A stretch of DNA of 64,000 nt from Brassica napus (taxonomy: Eukaryota; Streptophyta; Magnoliopsida; Brassicales; Brassicaceae), in contig NC_063438.1 of NCBI RefSeq assembly GCF_020379485.1, positions 8,880,335 to 8,944,334 on the forward strand. Direction: 5' to 3'. Positions 10,919 through 21,346 of the stretch are shown here, piece after piece. Position 1 is the first letter of the stretch. Each line of letters opens with the position of its first letter. Made by a program: the position numbers and the translations under genes. Below the pieces are notes generated by a model. The model had not been told where the DNA came from and ran no database searches. It saw nothing but the letters and a program-made list of their open reading frames with translations.

Positions 10919-10989
10919 CATGAGGCATTACATTCATTGTTCTGAAGCATGACCCGTGGTTAAACTGACACAATTGATGACTCTATATG

Positions 10990-12650
10990 TAATCCGGTTT
11001 TTTTTAAACTTGTATTTTAAAATTCTATAAAACCCGCAAAAAGCCGCTAATATCTGGGACCCGGCTACCGGTTGAACTGAGTGACCCATTATGTAATACA
11101 ATTTGACTTAAATTTTTAAATTTAAAGTATTCTAATTTATGAATGTTTAGATGAATGGTGGATATATTATGAAAGTGATGCTCTAATTTTAAAAAACTTA
11201 GCTATACAAATTTTTAGGCAAACTAATTTATCATTTTGCTGTAAGCGTAATAGATCAATATTTAAGATATATCAATATTTGAGAAAATGCATACTCAAAC
11301 AGAAATAGATTAGAGCATCAACGATTCGTGTACGGATATTACAATTTAGTGATTTAAGTTTGAAATAAATATAGTTGCTTACTTATTTATTTAGTTTACT
11401 CTATTGTTCACGTGTTATTAGAAATTTTGATGTTTTGTTTTTGGTTTATTTTAAATTTCTAATTTAATTTAATTATTGATATTAGACATTTTAATATTTA
11501 TTATTTTTCATTTTGTTATAAATTGTTATTATATATCTAATAATAATCTTTATTATTATATTTTGACCTGCACTTTAAAGCGCGAGATGGATTTTTGTAC
11601 AAAAAATCATTTACTGAAAATTAGAAATTTTATAGATATGTTTCTTTTTTATAAAAACATATGTTTTTAAGGTATATATAATAAAATTAAAATTTACATA
11701 AATATAATTTTATGAAAATAAGATAATTAATTTATATAACCTGCCTCGTATCAATTTTACTTATATTTTAAAACTTTAAATTATAGTACATTTTTTTCAA
11801 TTTTTATATATTTAAAATTTTATCTTCTTATTATATTTTTTTTGTCAGAATTATTATACAAATTAAATATTGTCATTCTACACGTCTCATACTTGATAAA
11901 AATATTAAATTATTTTTAATATTTTAATTTAAAATATGTATATTAACTTATGAAATCATTTATTAGTTTATATATCATACTTTAATATTGTTTTAATAAC
12001 TTATGAAATCATTTATTAGTTTATATATCATACTTATGAAATCATTTATTAGTTTATATATCATACTTTAATAAATTAGTCTTTTACATGTGAGAAAAGT
12101 GGAAAAGTATTAAACAACAATAGATACATCATACAGAAAATCATATTATATAATAATAAATTTTCCACATGTGTTTCTATATATATATATATATATATAT
12201 ACTTTTTTTTACACAGGTATAGTACGGTAAACTGAGAAAAGTGCTAACTGTCTAGGTTTTGAAATCCACCATTTAGATTTACTCGCCTGTGTGGTTAAAT
12301 GACATGAATATCTAACTTCCATGTATAACGACAGAATTTCTATGTTACCGGTGGACAAGCCTTTAGGAGATTAGTATACACTCATATTATTTAAAAGAAA
12401 ATACAAGGACAAAATATAACACTGTCACAAAAAGCATATACTGGATGCCAATAAGGGATACATGTTATTCTTCTAGGTACTTACTTCCAAATTTTTGTGT
12501 TGTAATTATGTTTTCTAAGTTTAGAGTTCCGAATTGTACTTAGATCTTACATCAAATACTGTACAATAATAGTAACTAATTAAAAAAAACTATTAATCAT
12601 TTTTTACCTCATGTTTAGACATATCATAGTTATGTTCAAATATAACTAAT
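10990..12650. other. AT-rich spacer with a decayed Helitron-like hairpin
   Basis: No gene seen. At about 11563-11587 a GC-rich imperfect palindrome (GACCTGCACTTTAAAGCGCGAG) resembles the 3' hairpin of a minus-strand Helitron, but the CTAG terminus is lost. An (AT)n tract lies at about 12178-12201. Confidence 0.4.
11946..12073. repeat. Three copies of a 33-bp AT-rich repeat
   Basis: The unit CTTATGAAATCATTTATTAG plus TTTATATATCATA occurs three times; the second and third copies are adjacent and the first is separated by a short spacer. It looks like slippage or unequal exchange and has no coding value. Confidence 0.75.
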
Positions 12651-12666
12651 AAACTTACAAATTTTA

Positions 12667-12859
12667 TTAGTTCCGGGACTAAAAACCCAATACGGCGAAC
12701 CCTGGTTCGAATCCCGCTGGCCACACGGATATGAGCTATTGCTTTCGGCTCATTTGAATGCCCAGGAGAGGGTCTATCCGTGGGCTGTACCTCCACCCCG
12801 GGGTTAAGTCTGTGTCTTTAATAGACCCGGGTTTAACCCTTTTCAGTTACAAAAAGAAA
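12667..12859 (+). mobile_element. SINE-like retroelement with tRNA B-box
   Basis: The B-box GGTTCGAATCC lies at 12704-12714. The body resembles Brassica SINEs, with a GC-rich middle and an A-rich end at 12850-12859. It is flanked by AAACTTACAAATTTTA (12651-12666) and AAACTTACAATTTTA (12860-12874), a TSD with one indel. No clear A-box is present, so the 5' end may be truncated. Confidence 0.7.
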
Positions 12860-12963
12860 AAACTTACAATTTTAAGCAGAGTGTTGGCAAGATGTTTTTC
12901 TTTTCCATCTCAACCAAAAGTGAAATCGAATTCCATAAGTAATGTTTATACGACCATTGCTAG

Positions 12964-13476
12964 CGGATCCGGGTTTCAGTAGAAGCTGATGAAGCATTAT
13001 TGCTTCAGGGCCCAACGAAGTTAAATACTCCCTCTGTTTTTTAAAGATGCATATTCTAGACTTTTCACATATATTAAGAAAACTCATTAAATATGCATTG
13101 TTTTTTGTGAATAACAATTTTCCATAACTTTAAGCTAATAGAAATTCAATAAACACCATTAATTTTTTTGAAACTTACAATTTTTCATAAAATCATACAT
13201 TGAAAAATTAAAAAATGTATCTTTTTAAAACAAATTTTTTTTCTAGAACATACATCTTTTAGGAACGGAGGGAGTATTCAAAGGGCCAACAATACTTATA
13301 AATATTAATATTACGTAATTTGACTGGTCACGACCATAGTTATAGGCTTATAGCTCTATGCCTCTATCTGATGTGGGTTCGATATGCTGTAAAGGTGTCT
13401 TTAGTAAAAAAATTTCAGAAAAATGGGCCAAAATGTTTTGTTGCTTCTGGGGCAAAATATATTAGGCCCGGCTCTG
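12964..13476. mobile_element. hAT-like element with 8-bp TSD, interrupted by a Stowaway
   Basis: The ends CGGATCCGGGTTT and, inverted, TTAGGCCCGGCTCTG agree at most positions. Perfect 8-bp duplications ATTGCTAG lie at 12956-12963 and 13477-13484. A Stowaway MITE sits inside, so the hAT copy came first. No transposase remains. Confidence 0.75.
13028..13274. mobile_element. Stowaway (Tc1/mariner-type) MITE
   Basis: Starts CTCCCTCTGTTT and ends with the complement of CTCCCTCCGTTCC, the classic Stowaway terminus, with TA at 13026-13027 and 13275-13276. The inverted repeats reach about 35 bp, to TCTAGA on both sides. Length 247 bp. Confidence 0.9.
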
Positions 13477-13484
13477 ATTGCTAG

Positions 13485-13880
13485 TGCCTTCCTTCGCAAA
13501 TTTGAATTGCTTGCTACCAAAGTATTATTTTTTCTTACCATTCTATTAACTTTTCTTTTTACCAATCTATTAACTTGCTTAGAATTATAGTCGTAACATA
13601 TAGAAACATAGAAACCATTCTTTCCTCAAAAATATAATTCCATGGAACCTAATATAAAATCGACAAAGATCAGTCGATCCGGTGACATGTATGTAGATTA
13701 AAAGTAATTAATATATATATAAAATAAATTTTAAATATTTAAAATGTTTTTCAAAGAAATCTACAATGATTAAAAGTAATTCTCAGATATTATATATATA
13801 TATAAAAGAAATTTGCAAATATTCTTAAATATTTTTAAAAGAAATCTACAAAAATTTAAAAGCAATTCTCTAATACATTT
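13485..13880. other. AT-rich spacer
   Basis: No gene or element boundary seen. A short near-duplication of AAGAAATCTACAA...TTAAAAG...AATTCTC occurs at about 13756-13780 and 13839-13870. Confidence 0.4.
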
Positions 13881-14590
13881 AATTATGCAAGATCTACTCT
13901 GAAGCAGATGCATTATCTGATGATGAACATGAAGCTGAATCGTTTTCGTCATACTTTCCAATCTCGTCCTCTGATTCCAAGTGTACATCCTTTTCGGTTA
14001 ATCGCTGTTGTAATCAAATACTCCTTGTAATCGGCTTCTTGGATTTATTGACGTGATAGTGATCCAAGGATCGTTTCTTTGCCTAATTCGCAGATAACGA
14101 ATATAACAAACCTAAAATAGCATAAAATATATAAGTTGACTCAAATATATATGACTACTTTAGGCGGAAAATATGTTTCAAAAGACATACCTCGATGCAT
14201 ATATCTTTCACTTGATAAGGTAAACCAAGATCAGCGACCAATTTGGAACTTCATAATATGAACAAGGTGCAAAATTATTCTCAGGTAGAACATCTCTGAC
14301 AAAATCCGCAATCGCATCCACACATTCTTCAGGCAAATTATAGTCAGTCTTTAGCACCATCAATCGACTTGCAGATGATAAAGGTAAATGTCCATCTATA
14401 CATCTTCGATACAATGGTTGATTAGCTGCATCTAACATTTCAAAAAATTTTCTGGCGTCCAAATTGGGTTCTTCTCATCTATCTCCTTCCTATTCACCTA
14501 GTGGTAAATTTTCTTTATATGCATTATTTACCATCTGATATACAGATCCTCCAAAACCAGCAAAGGAAGTGGAGATGTCACAATTCCTGA
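13881..14590 (-). pseudogene. CACTA (En/Spm, TNP2-type) transposase relic
   Basis: On the minus strand, reading from about 14580 down, TSFAGFGGSVYQMVNNAYKE leads into EEPNLDARKFFEMLDAANQP, then PLSSASRLMVLKTDYNLPEE and DFVRDVLPENN. This is the N-terminal part of the TNP2-like transposase of plant CACTA elements. The frame has two stops upstream of 14462 and shifts near 14242, after which KLVADLGLPYQV continues in another frame. An acidic stretch (ESEDE...SSSDNASAS) at about 13885-13985 may belong to it. No CACTA ends were found, so this is a decayed fragment. Confidence 0.75.
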
Positions 14591-15340
14591 TTTATAATGC
14601 ATAATAATGAAGTACTAATTGATTATCCGCGCACATGTGCAAAATAAAATGTAAATTCTGATACTTGTTAAATATTAATTTTGTCCATTCAACCGTAATT
14701 ATATCATGTGATAAGACCTATATATATTAATCTGAATATCTATTAAATGTGATTTTTACTCGTATAATTTTTTGATCATTTGTATTTTATTATAACAATT
14801 TTTTAACACTATAGATCATAAAATTTACAAAGTGAGATTTTTAAAAGTTTTCGTAATTTTCATTTTAAAAATTCAAAATATAATATATGTGAAGAATCTA
14901 AATTTTTATTATATGGTTAATATGATTGTTTAATTTATTTTAATAATAGAACATTAAAAATAATAGAAGATATGTAAATTGTTGAGATAAACAAGATCAA
15001 CAAACAAAATCAAACTAACGGACTACACGTACAAACATTTATGTAGAAAACTATTTGATGTTAATGGATAGTAATAGTTCCACAAATGCTACAATTGGTT
15101 TGTTTCTCAGTTATACAAATATGTTTTAGGGTTTGATCGGGAGAGCATTAACATAAGATTTATGTTTTTTGTTATCCAATAATAATTATTAGAAAAACAT
15201 TTAAAATAAATGATCTCCAAATGCTCTTTTTTTTGTAAGAAAGGAGTTAAATTCTCTTTGTTCGATGCTTTCATATGAGGTTTTTGATAAAATATTTGCA
15301 TTTAGAATATATAAATAAATTAAAATAATTTAACATAACT
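14591..15340. other. AT-rich spacer
   Basis: No gene, no delimitable element. Confidence 0.4.
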
Positions 15341-16150
15341 ATTTTAGTTTATTAAATAAGATCAAAATTATATTTTTATCTAAAAATTAAATTTCTATTT
15401 TTAAAATATATTTTTTTACTTTTCAAAGAATAATATTTTACGTTTAAAATACACTAATAATTAATTTATTATAATAAAATATATAAATAATATATACATA
15501 TCTATATTATTTAGAAATTAAAAAATTATACATCGTAGACAAATCATTTACCTCTTTAAAAATTATTTTATTAAACATGTTTATGAGAGCATATTACTTC
15601 TATAGCATACAATCTCTATTGCATACTATTAATGTTTTGTCTTCAATTTTACCAATCAAGGTTTTAGTAGTATATGTTTTCTTCACAAATCACAACCACA
15701 TAAATTAAAATTTTAATTAACTAAAAATTTCCTAAATATACTATTAATATTTTAGTTTATTTAATAAAATGAAAACTATATTTTTATCAATAAAAAAAAT
15801 TCTATTTTTAAAATAGTTTTTTTTTACTTTTCAAAAGAATAATATTTTACTTTTAAAATATACTAAAAATTAATTTAATATAATAAAATATATAAATAAT
15901 ATATACATATCTATATTATTTAGAAATTAAAAATTATACATCATGATCATACACAAATTATTTACCGCTTTAAAAATTATTTTATTAAATATATTTATGA
16001 GAATATATTACTTCTATAGCATACAGTTTCTATTGCATACTATTAATGTTTTGTCTTCAGTTGTACCAATCAAGGTTTTAGTAGTATATGTTTTCTTCAC
16101 AAATCACAACCATATAAATTAAAATTCTAATTAACTAAAAAAATTCCTAT
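15341..16150. repeat. Two-copy tandem duplication, period about 408 bp
   Basis: ATTTTAGTTTATT begins a block at 15341 that recurs at 15749. Shared words include CATCTATATTATTTAGAAATT, GCATACTATTAATGTTTTG and ACCAATCAAGGTTTTAGTAG. The copies differ by scattered substitutions and small indels, so the duplication is old. The source is unknown; there is no coding content. Confidence 0.8.
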
Positions 16151-16229
16151 TTTTTATTAACTTAATTTTATTTCCTTTTAGAAACAATTAGTTCAGTTTT
16201 ATTTTCAAATTAGTTCAGTTTTTAATCGG

Positions 16230-16425
16230 AAATTAAGTTTTATCATTTAAAATTTCACACTTAGAAATTTGTTTTTTTTTCTTTTGTAAACAGCACTTAG
16301 AAATTTATTCTATTAGATTTTGAGACACTTAGGTGTTCAGTAGAAAAACAAAATTCAAATCATTTAAAATTTCACACTTAGAAATTTGTTATATTAGATT
16401 TTGAGACACTTAGGTGTTCAGAAGA
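16230..16425. repeat. Short tandem duplication
   Basis: AAAATTTCACACTTAGAAATTTG occurs near 16239 and 16363, and AGATTTTGAGACACTTAGGT near 16315 and 16396. A local partial duplication, non-coding. Confidence 0.65.
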
Positions 16426-16855
16426 AAAAAGAAATACAAAAAACAATTTGAGTTGGTTACAAAAATTAAAATTGACTTGGTTAGTCCAAGTGCATGTATG
16501 TGTACATGAACGCATGGAAATTTGTACCATGTGGCCTAATATTGCGACAACTAAACAATAAAGGTTCCTAAACAAGTAAACAGTGGAGCGGTGATATATG
16601 ACTATGAACCTATGATGAGGTGTCATATTGTTCTTTAAAAGAACTTTTTTTGAGCAAAATTAGAAGAACATGTCTGCAAAATTAGTGCGATTCACAAAAC
16701 AGGTAAAAAAGCTGTCGACAAATTATTTGCTAACCAAAGGAAAATCAATTTTACGTGGTTTTGGTTTCACCGACCCATAACTTCTTATTTCTTAATAAGA
16801 AAACTAAAAGTTATCCTTGTACAAAAAATAATTCTTAACCCTAATTTTATAGCAA

Positions 16856-17781
16856 AACGTGCACTAGAAAGTCTCTCTCCTCTTCTCCGTTCTCTCACTA
16901 CGACCTTTCACGGAGAAGGAGATGAGACTTTCGATTTTTGTTTCTGTATTATAATCTTCGATCAAGTGATCGATTTCATCTTCCCTAGGCGATTAGACTT
17001 TCGTTAGGCGACTTTTGTTGTGTTTGTTCAAATCAAATCAGTTTTGTTCTTCAAATCTCTTCTTATTTCTGATTTGGTTTGAATCAATAAAGATCCGATC
17101 TTGTTTTGATCGGTGATTTCAATCTCCCCCTTCGCAAACTACTTCAAATCCCGTTTAGTTTATAGTCTGATTTTCTTCTCCCAAAGATTATCCCCATATA
17201 CTTTATTTATAGGAGTCAATCTTTACTCTCACTCTGATGTGAGCCATGATTGGCGATTGGGTAAAGTTTCCTTGCTACAAGGTATTATGAGTTATTGGAT
17301 TTATCTCGAGTGATTCTCGGAGGCTTAGTTGAATCGGCATCTTGAAGATGGTCCGATAAAAGTCTTTCCCTGGATCAAATTTCGAGTCTTTCCCAGAGCT
17401 TATAAATCGGCGATGCAGAAGTCAGGCTATAAACAATGGTTTGGGCGGAGGATTGGAGAAAGATGGGATCGGGAAGTGATGGAAAAGACAAAGATGCATC
17501 CATCTTCGCGGAGGAGCCCAGGCGGCGGAAAGCTTACGGTCATCGGAGAATACACCTTTGTGCATGAGGGACACGTGTTAAAACACGCGTTGTAACATGC
17601 CCTAAAGGATGGACGCGTAGTTATGATGATAATGATGGCCGAAAACTTTGCTGAATTGGATATGGGCCTTTTAATTTAACTTGTAAATGGTATCTTTGTT
17701 TGGGCTTTAATGTAAACCTGATTCATGTATCTTTAGCCTGAGGGCTTATGAAATGAAATCAGAGTTGACAAAAAAAAAAAA
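16856..17781 (+). mobile_element. Non-autonomous poly(A) retroelement with 19-bp TSD
   Basis: Identical 19-bp duplications AACCCTAATTTTATAGCAA occur at 16837-16855 and 17782-17800. The left copy is followed by a pyrimidine-rich leader-like sequence; the right copy is preceded by GAAATGAAATCAGAGTTGAC and a run of A. Long TSD plus poly(A) is the signature of L1-type target-primed insertion. No endonuclease or reverse transcriptase is present. It could be an internally deleted LINE or a processed transcript. The frame at 17329-17595 (88 codons) has no recognisable domain. TSD identity implies a recent insertion. Confidence 0.85.
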
Positions 17782-17889
17782 AACCCTAATTTTATAGCAA
17801 TCATTAGACTATTCATCATGCACAACAGTTGTTCATTCTAAAAAAAGTTTGATGTAGGGAAGTAGTTTCCTTTACACACTCGGCCTAGA

Positions 17890-18401
17890 CTACGTTGCAC
17901 GGAAGCTTCATCGGACGTCCGCTTCCCGCTTCGGAATCGGAATCGGAATCGGAACCTTGTGGAAGCTTGCGGAATCTCGCTTCCAAAACGTTTCTAAAAT
18001 ATTCTCTTTAAAAACTTGTTGGAAGCTTATGATTCCATTTTGGAATCACGCTTCCGTTTAAAAAATAAATACAATGTATATCAATAAAATATAAAACCAT
18101 AGTTTTAATCTATATAAAATAAAAAAAATTAATAGTAATGAATATTGAGTTATAAATATACAAATATCAAAAATAATACTATAAATTATCTTTATGCATT
18201 GAGATTTTTTATTAAAGATATAGCACATATTGAAAATTATATGATTTAAATTAAAAATAATTAATATAATATTTTTGTAAACATAATTTATGTGTATTTT
18301 TACAGTTTTAATATAAAATCATTTCAAAATTATTATAAATGAATAAATGTTTTATTTCAAATTTAAATCATATAATTTTTAGTCCTAATTTTCTAAAAAT
18401 T

Positions 18402-18462
<61 letters not shown>

Positions 18463-18587
18463 ATATATATATATATGGATATACGCTTCCAACACGTACC
18501 CGCTTCCTAATATTTTAAAAAATATCGCTTCTGCACTTCCTTACGCTTCCGCTTCCACGTACCCGCTTCCGTTTCCATGTAACATAG
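17890..18587. mobile_element. MITE with GGAAGC-rich ends, hAT-like
   Basis: The left end CTACGTTGCACGGAAGC and the right end (inverted) CTATGTTACATGGAAAC form terminal repeats, flanked by GGCCTAG at 17882-17888 and 18588-18594. Both subterminal regions repeat GGAAGC/GCTTCC many times, including three tandem GGAATC hexamers near 17932-17951. The centre holds a long (AT)n tract. No gene. Confidence 0.7.
18403..18480. repeat. (AT)n microsatellite
   Basis: About 60 bases of uninterrupted AT, then two GG interruptions within further AT. Length is probably polymorphic and error-prone in assembly. Confidence 0.9.
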
Positions 18588-18594
18588 GGCCTAG

Positions 18595-19917
18595 TACATA
18601 ATTAGGGAACTATATCATTATCTCTATCACTATTTCCAAACAAGGCCATATTAAAACCTATACATTCTTTAGTTTTAACTATATTAACTTAGTTCTGTTA
18701 CAAAAAAAAACTATATTAACTTAGTTTCTCTTGTGTATCTATAGTTTATTCTAGGAGTGGACAAATTATACGTAAATTTTGATTGATTCGTTATCTTTTT
18801 CGAATAAAAAAATCAGATATATATATATATAAACATTATAAAATCAAAGTAAAATCATATATAATATCTATAAAATGAATTAAATCATAAATAATAATAT
18901 TTTTTAGGAACAAATATTTGACTCGATCCATAATATGCATATATACACATATTAAAAATTTATATATACATAAATGATTATTTACTACTATATCTTATGT
19001 AACTTTTATAATATTTATTTATTAAATTGATTATTTTAGTTATCAGAGTCTTATAAGTAAATAATTTTTATGTTAAAAATAAATATATATTTACACTAAT
19101 TTTAGTATGTTAAAATTGTACTTTATTTATATGGATCAAATCAGATATCAAGTGAAAATATATAAAAAACATAGTTGTTTTATATGTCGCTGTTAATATT
19201 TAAAGGAGAAAAGTTCCAGAAACCATGATTTAAACGTTGTTTGAGAAAGATTTTTTGTTACAACAAGAGATGTATGAGTTTTGATCTATAAGTACTCGAT
19301 TTGATTCCTGATTTATGAAAAAGTGTTACAAAAAAAAAAAAAGTACTCGATTTGATTAACCATAAAAAATAAAATAAATAAATATAGCACGGTAGCACCA
19401 AGCTTGAAGTATACGGTGCTCAAAATATTTTTGAAACATGTCATTATTTAAAAAATACCATAGCTACTTTCTTCAGTTGAAATATGTTACCTGGATTTAC
19501 AAGGACAACGAAGACCTATCCAATTTTGTTGTCTAATATGCGCAATTGATTATAAGTTTATAACATCAAGACCACAAGGGTACAACTGCGTGAGTGCGTG
19601 GCCAAATCCATGATCTTCCACGAATTTCGTCTTATAGGTGTTACATCAGTATTTTGTATTTTTTACGATGAAAAGGTTCATTGCGTTAAAAGTTCAAAAA
19701 AAAAAGGTTCATTGCGTTAAGAAAATAACAAGTCACACAAGTAATATATAACCGTTATTATGATACCAGTTGCATATATTATTGAAATTTTATAGTTTAT
19801 AATTTTACTTTTGAGTGTTATTTCTTGCGGCTAAAAATTCAGTTACAATAGCCATGTTCTTATGGCGGAAATAAAGAAACACATGCATCATTTTTATCAT
19901 GCCTCGCTTCCATGCTC
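18595..19917. other. AT-rich spacer
   Basis: No gene seen. Contains a small duplication of AAAAAAAAGGTTCATTGCGTTAA-type sequence near 19672-19720, and otherwise unremarkable AT-rich DNA. Confidence 0.4.
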
Positions 19918-19925
19918 CTTACCGT

Positions 19926-20129
19926 CAGGACCGGCTCAAGATATCATGGACCCATACGCCAAAATAAATTAAATATTTTTTCACATGTATTTGTCGATAA
20001 TTTTAAAAAATTTGGGCCCATATTCCTAATTTTTTTAAAAAACTGGACTCTTTTTCCAATATTATTTTTACAAAAAAAAATGGGGCCCGGGGCCCACACC
20101 CGTTTGCCCCTATCCTAAAGCCGGCCCTG
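19926..20129. mobile_element. hAT-like MITE with perfect 8-bp TSD
   Basis: A 204-bp element with ends CAGGACCGGCTC and (inverted) CAGGGCCGGCTT, flanked by CTTACCGT at 19918-19925 and 20130-20137. A GC-rich patch (GGGGCCCGGGGCCC) lies near its right end. The perfect TSD suggests a relatively young insertion. Confidence 0.88.
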
Positions 20130-20300
20130 CTTACCGTCATGACTTTGCGACATTCTCTTTGAGCACCATCCATGTTGTCTAACTGCTCTTCAAGGCTTGG
20201 TCTTTTAAGACAAATATTATCTTCTTATTTCTTGTTTGACGAAAATACCCACAAGGTCACACCACTTCACAAGAACCACGTAATTAAATATTCTTTCGGT

Positions 20301-20680
20301 ATCACTTTAAGTGGTGTTTAAAATTTTTAATTTTGTTTTACAATAACTGATATTCTCACTGTTCAAGATAAAATTTAATGTCATCTAAAATTTGTAATTA
20401 CAAAATACTATTTTTTTATGGTTGAACTTTGTTCATTTAATGTTTTTTTATGTAACCAAAATAAATTGTATAAATATTATATTTTCTTAATAATTGAATA
20501 ACATGTGATTCTAAATGAGTTTTAATGACTTTGCACAAATCTCATATTAAATAACAGTTGATTTGAAAAGAGTTTTAAAATTATTATTTCAATAACAGGA
20601 GATTTTAACAAAATTCCAAAATTTCCTAAAACCCTTAATTCAGTTCACCTCCCTTAAACACCACTTAAAGTTTAAGTGAT
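20301..20680. mobile_element. MITE-like inverted-repeat element in the ESP promoter
   Basis: ATCACTTTAAGTGGTGTTTAA at the left and its near-complement ending in TTTAAGTGAT at the right bracket about 380 bp of AT-rich DNA. The right end is only about 30 bp from the TATA box of the ESP-like gene. I could not define a TSD, so the superfamily is unassigned. Confidence 0.65.
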
Positions 20681-20712
20681 ATGGAGTATATCTTAACGCG
20701 TAGATTTCGTCC

Positions 20713-20720
20713 TATAAATA
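20713..20720 (+). promoter_or_regulatory. TATA box of the ESP-like gene
   Basis: TATAAATA lies 40 bases before the ATG at 20760, a normal spacing for a plant gene with a short leader. Confidence 0.65.
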
Positions 20721-20759
20721 GAACATCGTAGAAAGAGGAGAAACAACAAATAAACAAAA

Positions 20760-21246
20760 ATGGATATTGAAGCTGTGACTCCGACTTTGCAAGGCGAGTG
20801 GATCAAGGTAAGCCTTCAATCTAATTTCCATCAAATACATAACTTTTACACGAGAAAAACATCGATTATCAGCATATGACACATTGACACTGATAGTCCT
20901 TCTGTGTTCTCATCACGTATTCACGTGACCCCACTCCTTTTCGACCTAGATATTCATGAACTTTGAATCGAGTAATGAGTACTAAGATTTTTTATCATCC
21001 TCAAATAAAAATAAAAATATATCCTTCAACTACCACTGTGTTAGCCTGTCACGTATTTGAATAATTACCGACTCATCAATATATGTTTAATAGTTATCAT
21101 GAATCATCATCGTGGGTTTAAGTTATCTTGGTCATTGATCGATTAACAGGTGGAGCAGAAAGGAGGAGAAGGACAGGACCAAGAAAGCTCACATGGCATA
21201 GCCGTGGTCGGAGACAAGCTGTACTCTTTCGGGCGGCGAGTTAAAA
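20760..21246 (+). CDS. ESP: Epithiospecifier protein (ESP)-like, 5' part only
   Basis: Kelch-repeat specifier protein of glucosinolate breakdown: with myrosinase it diverts hydrolysis from isothiocyanates to nitriles and epithionitriles. Exon 1 is 20760-20807 (TPTLQGEWIK), exon 2 starts at 21150 (VEQKGGEGQDQESSHGIAVV, then GDKLYSFG), matching recalled Arabidopsis ESP (APTLQGQWIKV...SSHGIAAVGDKLYSFGGEL). The N-terminus has about five extra residues. The reading ends at a 100-N gap. Just before the gap the frame reads FGRRVK instead of the expected FGGELK; one extra base in GGGCGGCGAG (about 21230) would cause that, either a real frameshift or an error at a contig end. No later kelch exon is recognisable after the gap, so the gene may be truncated or hidden in it. 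Confidence 0.72.
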
Positions 21247-21346
21247 NNNNNNNNNNNNNNNNNNNNNNNNNNNNNNNNNNNNNNNNNNNNNNNNNNNNNN
21301 NNNNNNNNNNNNNNNNNNNNNNNNNNNNNNNNNNNNNNNNNNNNNN
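21247..21346. other. Assembly gap (100 N)
   Basis: Exactly 100 Ns, the usual placeholder for a gap of unknown size. Anything could be missing, including the rest of the ESP-like gene. Confidence 0.99.

Noticed and set aside
12704..12714. Possible tRNA gene at GGTTCGAATCC
   Set aside because: No cloverleaf or A-box; the TSD and A-rich end show a SINE.
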